Positions 55,181 to 61,199 of a DNA stretch of 61,199 nucleotides are shown one piece after another (the stretch's first letter is position 1; the number at the start of each line of letters is the position of its first letter). The stretch lies in NCBI RefSeq assembly GCF_001666835.1, contig NZ_LZJF01000061.1, positions 1-61,199 on the forward strand, read 5' to 3'. Made by a program: the position numbers and the translations under genes. The stretch is from Mycobacterium sp. E3251. Lineage in GTDB: Bacteria > Actinomycetota > Actinomycetes > Mycobacteriales > Mycobacteriaceae. The notes beneath the pieces were generated by a model. That model was not told the origin of the DNA. It did not search any database and saw nothing but the letters and a program-made list of their open reading frames with translations.

Positions 55181-55789
55181 ATGAGAACGATCGCAAACCG
55201 CCACGCGGCAATCGCCGGCCTGGCCGCCGTCGCGCTAATCGCTGTGGGCTGCAGCAATGGCAAGAGCGTAGACGCGTCGGCACCGCCTCAGGTCGGGGTG
55301 AGCGCCACCTCCACGTCGAAAGCCCCGGCGCCGCCCACCGAGGTGAAGCTGATAGGGGAGCGCGACGTCGAGGTGACTCTGACCGGCCCGATCGCGGTCA
55401 AATACTCGTCGGCAACCGAGGATCAGAAGAAGGCACTCGGCAAGCCGCTCACGGGTGACCGCAACGCGGGGACGCGGGACAGCGGCGTGGTGTTCCAGCA
55501 ATTCCAGGGCGGCGCGATCACCGCCAGGAACGGTGCGGCCGGCACGCCCGCCTACATCATCGTGGGCAAGATCCGGGAGGCCTGGAATGTCCCACGCGGC
55601 CCGGACGGCACGCCGGCGGTCACCGGCACTAACGGTTCGGCAGGTCCGCTGGGCTTGCCCACCAGTGACGTGAACGCCGTCGGCGACCTGCAGGTGTCGA
55701 CCTTCGAGCACGGCAAGATCGAGTACAACCCGGCGACCGGCCAGGTCGCGGTGACGGTAAACGACAAGGTCGTGCCATCCGGGCTCTAG
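55181..55789 (+). CDS. Lipoprotein with LGFP-like repeats
   Basis: This 202-residue protein has a signal peptide and lipobox (LIAVGC). After a Ser/Ala/Pro linker come two LGFP-type repeats (KALGKPLTG with VVFQQFQGGAI, and GPLGLPTSD with FEHGKIEYN). LGFP repeats are thought to bind cell-wall components. ATG at 55181 with AGGAAG. The kinase gene is about 200 bases upstream on the same strand; a functional link is possible but unproven. Confidence 0.85.
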   Translation: MRTIANRHAAIAGLAAVALIAVGCSNGKSVDASAPPQVGVSATSTSKAPAPPTEVKLIGERDVEVTLTGPIAVKYSSATEDQKKALGKPLTGDRNAGTRDSGVVFQQFQGGAITARNGAAGTPAYIIVGKIREAWNVPRGPDGTPAVTGTNGSAGPLGLPTSDVNAVGDLQVSTFEHGKIEYNPATGQVAVTVNDKVVPSGL

Positions 55790-55933
55790 CTCGAACGGGG
55801 GACAGCGCCCTCGCCGCTACCGCACATCGCCACTGGACGGATCGCATGGAGGTTTCCACTGGCCGCAATCGGGGGCCAGGACGTCGTTGACGTCGACTTC
55901 GAGCCCGCCGACCTCGGCCCGGGATTGGCCGAC

Positions 55934-57619
55934 TCATCCCACAATCGCCCGCGCAGCGCGCTCGGCGATGAGCATCACCGGCGCGTTCGTGTTGCCGGAG
56001 ATGATGGTGGGTATAGCCGACGCATCGACGATTCGAAGGCCGGCAACGCGGTACACGCGGCAGTCGGTGTCGAGCACCGTGGCAGCCGAATGCGGCCGCC
56101 CGCGAGCGTCAAAAGCTCCCATCGCGCAGGTACCCACAGGATGGAAAATAGTCGTACCGAGTTCGCCGGCCGCCTTCTGCAGCGCTTCATCGCTCACCAC
56201 CTGCGGCCCCGGAAGAAACTCCTGCGGGCGGTGGCGGGCGAGAGCCGGCGCCGCCATGATCTGCCGGGTCATCCGGAGGCCCCGCACGGCGATTTGACGA
56301 TCGGCGTCAGTCGACAGGTAGTTGCAGAAGATTTTCGGATAGATGAGGGGATCTGCACTGGCCATCCGCACATGGCCTCGCGAGGTGGGTCGCAAATTAC
56401 AGACCGAGGGAGTGATCGCTCCAAAGGGGTGCAGGGGTTCGCCGAACTTCGGCAACGACAAGGGCTGCACGTGCCACTCGAGATCGGCACTTCCCAGCGC
56501 GGGGTCGCTCTTGGCGAAAGCCCCCAGAGTGGAAGGCGGCATCGTCATGGGCCCTGACCGCAACAGCAGGTACTGAAGTCCCATGCCCGCACGAGTGATC
56601 CAGTTCCGGTACAGGGTGTTGACGGTCGGGGCGCCCCGGACCCGGTAGACCGTTCGAAGCTGGAGGTGATCCTGAAGGTTTTCGCCCACTCCTGGCAGGT
56701 CGACGTCCACCGGCACTTGATGCTGGGCGAGCAGGCCGGCTGGGCCGAGACCCGAGACCTGCATCAGATGCGGCGAGCCAATAGCCCCGGCGCTCAAGAT
56801 CACCTCGCGATGGGCTCGGACGTCGACAATGTGGCCGGCTTTGAGCAACCGCACCCCGATGACGCGGCGCTGGGCCGTCGTCCACGCACCGCGACGCTGG
56901 TCCTCGTGGACCTGGTCGTCCATCAGAAGCCGCAACGCCTGAGTTTGCGTGTAGACCGTGAGATTCGGCCGGTGGGTGATGGGATGCAAGAAGGCATCGG
57001 CCATCGACCAGCGCCGGCCGCGCCGTTGGTTGACGTGAAAGTATGCACAGCCGGCGTTGTCGCCCTGGTTGAATTCATCGATCGGGGAGATGCCCACCTG
57101 GGCGGCGGCGGCTTGCCAGGCGTCCAGGATCTTCCAGCGCACCCGCGGTAACTCGACGCGGATCTCACCACCGGCGCCGTGCCAGTCGTCGGCTCCGCCG
57201 TAGTAGTTTTCCAATTCTCTGTAGATTGCCAGTGTCTCGCCGGGACTGTCCGGGCCACCCCAGAGCCAGCGCTCGTCACCGGTGGCCTGTGCCCAGAGCT
57301 CGTAGTCACTTGCCTGTCCGCGCATGTGGATCATCGCGTTGATCGAAGAGCAGCCGCCGATCACCCGGCCCCGCGCGTAGTGAATGCTGCGGCCGGCAAG
57401 GCCGGGGTCGGCCTCGGTCGTGAAGCACCAGTCGGTGCGGGGGTTGGCGATCGTGTACAGATAGCCCACCGGCACCTTGATCCAGAACCAGTCGTCTTTG
57501 CCGCCGGCCTCTATCAAGAGGACACGGCGATCAGGGTTGGCGCTGAGCCGATTGGCGAGCAGGCAGCCTGCGCTGCCTGCTCCCACGATGATGAAGTCGA
57601 ATTCGGCGATCGGGCTCAT
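55934..57619 (-). CDS. GMC-family oxidoreductase (choline/alcohol dehydrogenase type)
   Basis: This complete 561-residue GMC flavoenzyme has the ADP-binding fold (FIIVGAGSAGCLLANRLS, LLIEAGG), the first signature (ARGRVIGGCSSINAMIHMRGQ), the second (LSAGAIGSPHLMQVSGLGP) and the C-terminal histidine in HPVGTCAMG with asparagine in ISGNTNAP. It oxidises primary alcohols or choline-like compounds; the substrate is unknown. ATG at 57619. It is unlike the partial GMC at the left edge beyond the family motifs. Confidence 0.94.
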   Translation of the reverse strand: MSPIAEFDFIIVGAGSAGCLLANRLSANPDRRVLLIEAGGKDDWFWIKVPVGYLYTIANPRTDWCFTTEADPGLAGRSIHYARGRVIGGCSSINAMIHMRGQASDYELWAQATGDERWLWGGPDSPGETLAIYRELENYYGGADDWHGAGGEIRVELPRVRWKILDAWQAAAAQVGISPIDEFNQGDNAGCAYFHVNQRRGRRWSMADAFLHPITHRPNLTVYTQTQALRLLMDDQVHEDQRRGAWTTAQRRVIGVRLLKAGHIVDVRAHREVILSAGAIGSPHLMQVSGLGPAGLLAQHQVPVDVDLPGVGENLQDHLQLRTVYRVRGAPTVNTLYRNWITRAGMGLQYLLLRSGPMTMPPSTLGAFAKSDPALGSADLEWHVQPLSLPKFGEPLHPFGAITPSVCNLRPTSRGHVRMASADPLIYPKIFCNYLSTDADRQIAVRGLRMTRQIMAAPALARHRPQEFLPGPQVVSDEALQKAAGELGTTIFHPVGTCAMGAFDARGRPHSAATVLDTDCRVYRVAGLRIVDASAIPTIISGNTNAPVMLIAERAARAIVG

Positions 57620-58142
57620 TCCGGTATCGGCCCTCCATAGCGTCGGGTGCGAGTCCTAGTGTGCGCGACGACCACCACATCTCGTCGAGGAATGATTGGC
57701 CTTGAACCTGCACGTCGTCTTCGACGTCTGAAAATTGTTGTGGCACGCGCAAAAACGGAATCTTGCGAGCAAAATCCTCCCGCGTGCCTGAAACGAGAGA
57801 CGTCTTCCGTCATGAAGGCAGCTCGACTGCGGCTCACAGGGTTCGCCGCAGTATGGGAGGTCTCGCACTCGTATCTTCGAGGCAAGCGATGGCCAGCACA
57901 AGCAGGCGAGATGATTCACCTCCGGCAACACGCAATGCGCTACTGGTAACGCTGCCGTATTCGATTCCGCCGTATTGCTTAGCGCAGGTGACGTCTTTCT
58001 GCCCTCTGCGGGGGTGGTGCGGCCGGATGGTTTAGCTGCCGAGTTTGATTCAGCTGCTTATCGGTGCGCTGCTAGAGGCGCGAAATACGGCTGCATCTGC
58101 TCCCGATCACTTCGCTCACTTCATCGAACGGCGGCGGCTGCT
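57620..58142. other. Intergenic region without a supported gene
   Basis: A 523-base gap. All open frames lack ribosome-binding sites and family signals. It contains a small hairpin (ACGTCG-TCTT-CGACGT, 57712-57727) about 95 bases upstream of the GMC start, a possible regulatory site. The stretch near 57720-57790 is relatively AT-rich. Nothing else stands out. Confidence 0.45.
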
Positions 58143-58475
58143 CTATCGGTTGGTTCGGACCGGCACGATCTCGGTGCGGGCGATGGCGGCGTCGCGCTCG
58201 GCGGCCAGGGCGGTGCGTCGTGCATCGACCATGTAGCCATCCATCGCCGCCTGCGACGCCCATTCGATCAGGTGGATCTCCAGCGGCCGGCCACCCGCGC
58301 CGTCGGTGCGGTCCCGGCGCAAAACCTCCCCGTTGTGTTCAGGCACGAGCGCTAGCACTGTGTCCTCGTAGCCAGATAGGGCTTCGTCCATACCGGGGCG
58401 CGGCCACAGAAACACGTACATGGTTAGCGTCACATCCGAGTGGTGTGCGGCACTGAACGCCGGGCCTCTACTCAT
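58143..58475 (-). CDS. Antibiotic-biosynthesis-monooxygenase (ABM) domain protein
   Basis: The 110-residue ABM-fold protein has the ferredoxin-like pattern: MYVFLWPRPGMDEALSGYED, a central EHNGEVLRRD, LEIHLIEWASQAAMDGYM and the arginine-rich final helix. ABM proteins are often dimeric cofactor-free monooxygenases or haem degraders, but this one has no clear haem ligand set. ATG at 58475 may be leaderless, as TAAAGT ends six bases before it. ATG at 58421 is the alternative. Confidence 0.8.
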   Translation of the reverse strand: MSRGPAFSAAHHSDVTLTMYVFLWPRPGMDEALSGYEDTVLALVPEHNGEVLRRDRTDGAGGRPLEIHLIEWASQAAMDGYMVDARRTALAAERDAAIARTEIVPVRTNR

Positions 58476-58481
58476 GTGAAG

Positions 58482-58487
58482 ACTTTA
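58482..58487 (-). promoter_or_regulatory. Possible -10 for a leaderless ABM transcript
   Basis: TAAAGT on the minus strand fits TANNNT and ends six bases before the ATG at 58475. No ribosome-binding site exists for this ATG. Confidence 0.4.
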
Positions 58488-58590
58488 CGTGCCGGTCTGA
58501 AGTTATTTGGTGACTCGATGCTCGTCTCGCGGCTGCTGGTTCCCAACACTTCAGAGAGCCGGGGACCCTCTAACGGAAGGGACCTACTCC

Positions 58591-58743
58591 ATGGCCGGCA
58601 ACCCCGGCCGCGGAGACGGGACGGGGTTCACGCGCCTGCGCTGTGACCTTGAACTCGAAAGATGGCGCCGACGATACGACGAGCTGCCTGCACCGGTTCA
58701 AACTCGATCTGGGAAAAGACCGCTGATCGCGGAAGTCGGGTAG
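58591..58743 (+). CDS. Possible 50-residue basic protein
   Basis: The frame encodes MAGNPGRGDGTGF followed by a charged helix (CDLELERWRRRYDELPAPVQ) and ends KRPLIAEVG. A strong site GGAAGGGA lies ten bases before ATG 58591, the main reason to list it. No family is recognised and the rest of this 348-base gap (58476-58823) shows nothing else. It could also be a gene remnant. Confidence 0.35.
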   Translation: MAGNPGRGDGTGFTRLRCDLELERWRRRYDELPAPVQTRSGKRPLIAEVG

Positions 58744-58823
58744 CTGGACGGCGATCAGCGATTGGCAGCAGATGGCAGGATGCCGGGTCGAGGTGGCAGT
58801 CCATTCACGGGCATCTTTTCGGT

Positions 58824-59246
58824 ATGAACCCGCGGTCCGATGCAGAACAGTTTGTCACGAGATTTGCCGACTTCTGGCGCCATCCATCGCCGCAACGGTT
58901 GCCGGGCCTGCTGCATCCAGATGTCGTTCTTGTGCAACCGCTCGCACCGCGCACGGTCGGCCTCGAGGCCGCACAAGCACAGTTTCACCGTTTGTTCTGC
59001 AGCCTTCCCGATCTGACTGCCGATGTCGATCACTGGAGCGGCGACAACGACATCGTTTTCATCGAATTTCGGCTTCGCGCTAGCTTCGGACGCGACGTAC
59101 TGGAGTGGCCTAGCGTCAACCGGCTGCGACTTCGGGACGGGAAAGGGGTCGAGCGGATCACCTACTTCGACCCGCTGGCCGTGCTGCCAATCCTGCTGCG
59201 CCACCCGTCGATAGCGTGGCGCTGGCACCGCTTCAAAGTGCGTTAG
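58824..59246 (+). CDS. SnoaL-like (NTF2-fold) protein
   Basis: This 140-residue NTF2-like protein (EQFVTRFADFWRHPSPQRLPGLLHPDVVLVQPL, VFIEFRLRASFG, RITYFDPLAVLPILLR) probably binds a small hydrophobic molecule; activity is unknown. ATG at 58824 follows the domain start. Its 3' end overlaps the convergent GNAT gene by 14 bases. Confidence 0.85.
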   Translation: MNPRSDAEQFVTRFADFWRHPSPQRLPGLLHPDVVLVQPLAPRTVGLEAAQAQFHRLFCSLPDLTADVDHWSGDNDIVFIEFRLRASFGRDVLEWPSVNRLRLRDGKGVERITYFDPLAVLPILLRHPSIAWRWHRFKVR

Positions 59247-59772
59247 ACGGAATGGACGTCTGTGTGGCTTCGTACAGCAGCCAGTTGCGTCCGAAGATAT
59301 GGAGGTTTCCGGCTCTGTACATGCCGATCTTTGTTAAAACCCGTTGCGATGAGACGTGTTTGGGGTCGACGATGGCGAGTATGCGTTCGGTTCGATTGTC
59401 TAGCGCCCATGTCAGACAAGCTCTGGCGGCTTCGGTGGCGTAGCCATGGCCCCAGTATTGGCGGGCGAAGTGGAAGCCCAGCTCGAGGTCTGTTTGGTCG
59501 GGCAGGAATTGCAGTCCGCAATCACCAATGAGCCGGCCCGATTGAGTGAGTGTGACCGCCCATTTGCTGACGCCGTGGCGGTCCTGGTGGTCGATCAGTT
59601 CGGTTACTCGTTGGCGCGTTCCGGCGCGGTCCCGGATGCCGCCGGGGACGAACTGCGTGGCTTCGGGGTCGGAGTAGATCGCGTGCATGGCCTCAACGTC
59701 GCCGATGTGCAAGGGGCGGATCGTGAGCCGAGGTGTGTGGATCGACAGTGACGAATCGGGATCGGTGGTCAT
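59233..59772 (-). CDS. GNAT acetyltransferase, RimJ/RimL type
   Basis: This 179-residue acetyltransferase has the RimJ/L pattern: TPRLTIRPLHIGDVEAMHAIYSDPEATQFVPG, the beta-4 strand LIGDCGLQFL, the acetyl-CoA loop (QYWGHGYATEAARACL) and VDPKHVSSQRVLTKIGM. It may acetylate ribosomal proteins or small amines or drugs. ATG at 59772 overlaps by two bases the start codon of the divergent dipeptidase-like gene (shared CATG). AGAAG lies about ten bases upstream. Confidence 0.9.
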   Translation of the reverse strand: MTTDPDSSLSIHTPRLTIRPLHIGDVEAMHAIYSDPEATQFVPGGIRDRAGTRQRVTELIDHQDRHGVSKWAVTLTQSGRLIGDCGLQFLPDQTDLELGFHFARQYWGHGYATEAARACLTWALDNRTERILAIVDPKHVSSQRVLTKIGMYRAGNLHIFGRNWLLYEATQTSIPSNAL

Positions 59773-60727
59773 GACATCACTTCTGTGGGACCAGCACCTG
59801 TGTCTGCCGCTGCAGCCCGGTGCCGAGGTCACCCCGCTGAACCGGTATCAGCAAGCCGGGGGAGCGTTGGTCTCGGTTAATGCGGGATATTCGCCTCATA
59901 GCCTTCAGGACACGCTAGCGCTGTTGCGGCACTACCGTGACGCGGTTGCGGCGCAGCCGGGGCTCGAGCTGGCGTCCACCGCCGACGACGTCGCCGCGAT
60001 CACTGGCGGCGGCGACATCGCGGTCGTGTTCGACCTCGAGGACTCGCGCCCTCTCGACGACGACCTCGATAACCTCCTCGTTCTGGCCGGCCTGGGCGTG
60101 CGCACTCTGCTGCCGACCTACAACCACGCCAACCGGGCTGGTAGCGGATGCCTGGATACCGAGGATGCCGGCCTGACCGCGTGGGGACGGGCCATCGTCG
60201 GCGGGCTCAACGAGGTTGGAATCGTTCCTGACGGCTCGCACTGCAGCGCGCGCGCCGGACTCGACATGTGTGAGACCTCGACTGGGCCAGTGATTTACAG
60301 CCACTCGTGTATGAAAGCTATCTGGGATCACCCCCGCAACATCAGCGACGATCAAGCCCGGGCGTGCGCGGCTACCGGCGGCGTCATCGGTATCACCGGC
60401 GTGGGTATATTCCTCGGACCCAACACCCCCACGCTAGAGGCCATGACCCGGCATCTGGAGTACGCCATCGAGCTGGTCGGCATCAACCACGTCGGCATCA
60501 GCAGCGACTTCTCCTTCGACTACGCCGATTTCATCGCCGAACTCACCCGCAACCCGCAATTGTTCGATGCCAGCTACACGCACTGGGGACCGATCCAATG
60601 GATGCCCCCTGAAACGCTACTGACAATCGGCGAACACCTGAGTCGGCGCGGCTGGACTGACACCGACATCCACGCCGTCCTGGGCGGCAACTTCAGCCGA
60701 GTAGCTCAAGCCGCCTGGCGCACTTAG
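59771..60727 (+). CDS. M19 membrane-dipeptidase-like protein
   Basis: This 318-residue TIM-barrel protein resembles renal (membrane) dipeptidase M19: GVRTLLPTYNHANRAGSGC, GLTAWGRAIVGGLNEVGIVPDGSHCS, a second histidine in VIYSHS and INHVGISSDFSFD with the aspartate. The N-terminal zinc motif, normally HxD, reads HLC here (WDQHLCLPL), so the second ligand is a cysteine. It may act on dipeptides or on thioether/lactam-like substrates as family members do. ATG at 59771; GTG at 59765 is possible. Confidence 0.88.
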   Translation: MTSLLWDQHLCLPLQPGAEVTPLNRYQQAGGALVSVNAGYSPHSLQDTLALLRHYRDAVAAQPGLELASTADDVAAITGGGDIAVVFDLEDSRPLDDDLDNLLVLAGLGVRTLLPTYNHANRAGSGCLDTEDAGLTAWGRAIVGGLNEVGIVPDGSHCSARAGLDMCETSTGPVIYSHSCMKAIWDHPRNISDDQARACAATGGVIGITGVGIFLGPNTPTLEAMTRHLEYAIELVGINHVGISSDFSFDYADFIAELTRNPQLFDASYTHWGPIQWMPPETLLTIGEHLSRRGWTDTDIHAVLGGNFSRVAQAAWRT

Positions 60728-61033
60728 CAGTCAGAATCCATCGCGGGTGGGCGACCAGTCACTTGTGAATCGTGGATAGGCGATGCCGGAGGAACTTGAC
60801 ATAATGTCGCTTATCGGCACAAACCGATATCCGGTGACCATCGACTGAAACATGACAATCCCTGGAACCACAGCGTTTGTCCTTTGATGGCATCGCAGGC
60901 ATGTCCCGGCAACTCCTGACGGACGGTCGGTCGGTCGCACTCGAGGAACCAGTCATCGGGTTGGCCAGTCGCGCATGCAACGGGGTCGTCGCCTTACCTC
61001 TTTCGCCTTCCCGGCGGGACGCGTACTAATACG
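60728..61033. other. Intergenic region, no gene supported
   Basis: A 306-base stretch following the dipeptidase gene. Frames on the minus strand between 60731 and 60980 have no start signal and an atypical composition. I see no hairpin, promoter or repeat I would defend. Confidence 0.4.
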
Positions 61034-61199
61034 TCACGGTGACGAATCGCAATGGGCCCCAAGCCGTTTCCGAATCTCAGCCTGGCAAGGCCACGGGCCA
61101 TCGCTCAGCATTTCCGTAGCGTCGAGCTTCACGAAGACCCACCGGCGCAGGTGTTCAGGCTGAAAGGCGTTGTGGCAGTGCGGCACCGCCCGACGGCGG
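61034..61199 (-). CDS. C-terminal fragment of a gene running off the right edge
   Basis: The minus strand is open from the window edge to a TGA at 61036-61034, giving 54 residues with protein-like character (AVPHCHNAFQPEHLRRW, VFVKLDATEMLSDG, WPCQAEIRKRLG). The N-terminal part lies outside. I do not recognise the family; the Cys/His content (HCH, PCQ, HCD) hints at metal binding or a nucleic-acid-related fold, but that is only a hint. Confidence 0.45.
   Translation of the reverse strand, partial: RRRAVPHCHNAFQPEHLRRWVFVKLDATEMLSDGPWPCQAEIRKRLGAHCDSSP

Overview
The window is chromosomal DNA from a mycobacterium, most likely a non-tuberculous species. The evidence is high GC, frequent GTG/TTG starts, a PPE protein, two DUF732 secreted peptides, a furA-katG pair, an LdtMt2 (LppS)-type L,D-transpeptidase, a CFP21/Culp1-type cutinase, a PknD-like sensor kinase, TIGR00027 methyltransferases, and repeated leaderless or SigF-like promoters. 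I saw no rRNA, tRNA, CRISPR array, insertion sequence or prophage. Gene density is ordinary and both strands are used in short runs.

Layout. 1-5.6 kb: the 3' end of a GMC oxidoreductase, a Tat-exported Rv2525c-like DUF1906 protein, a strong bidirectional hairpin, katG and furA, and ldtB/lppS. 5.7-10.4 kb: a coiled-coil protein, a FAD/Rieske oxidoreductase behind a SigF-like promoter, a methyltransferase and an MGT-type glycosyltransferase. 10.8-20.4 kb: cell-envelope and stress genes (a PPE-SVP protein ending in SHOCT, a C39-like lipoprotein, a DUF732 peptide, a MOSC protein, small DUF6480-type genes, a CsbD/coiled-coil pair, a cutinase, an enoyl-CoA hydratase overlapping a DUF3253 gene, a membrane-bound esterase). 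20.5-36.4 kb: mostly enzymes (hrpA helicase, a class A flavin monooxygenase, zwf, methyltransferases, a CitE-like lyase, an M42 hydrolase, a GAP-family membrane protein, a BBE-type flavoprotein, a protein of unknown family, a heme oxygenase).

36.5-61.2 kb is the more accessory part. It holds a secreted FKBP, a second DUF732 peptide, small membrane proteins, and two membrane GGDEF-EAL proteins for cyclic di-GMP about 8 kb apart. It also has a DUF899-SRPBCC operon, methyltransferases, an alpha/beta hydrolase, and a MarR-SnoaL-SDR cluster with matching operators. A PknD-like kinase with a beta-propeller sensor lies behind a 52-residue membrane peptide, followed by an LGFP lipoprotein, a second GMC oxidoreductase, an ABM monooxygenase, and a GNAT / M19-like dipeptidase pair whose start codons overlap.

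How genes work together. furA-katG is the standard peroxide and isoniazid-activation unit. The MarR cluster looks like a self-contained inducible redox circuit. Several SigF-like promoters (6.55, 15.2 and 26.27 kb) suggest that general-stress genes are scattered here. Identifications rest on reading motifs and on recalled family sequences; no database search was run.
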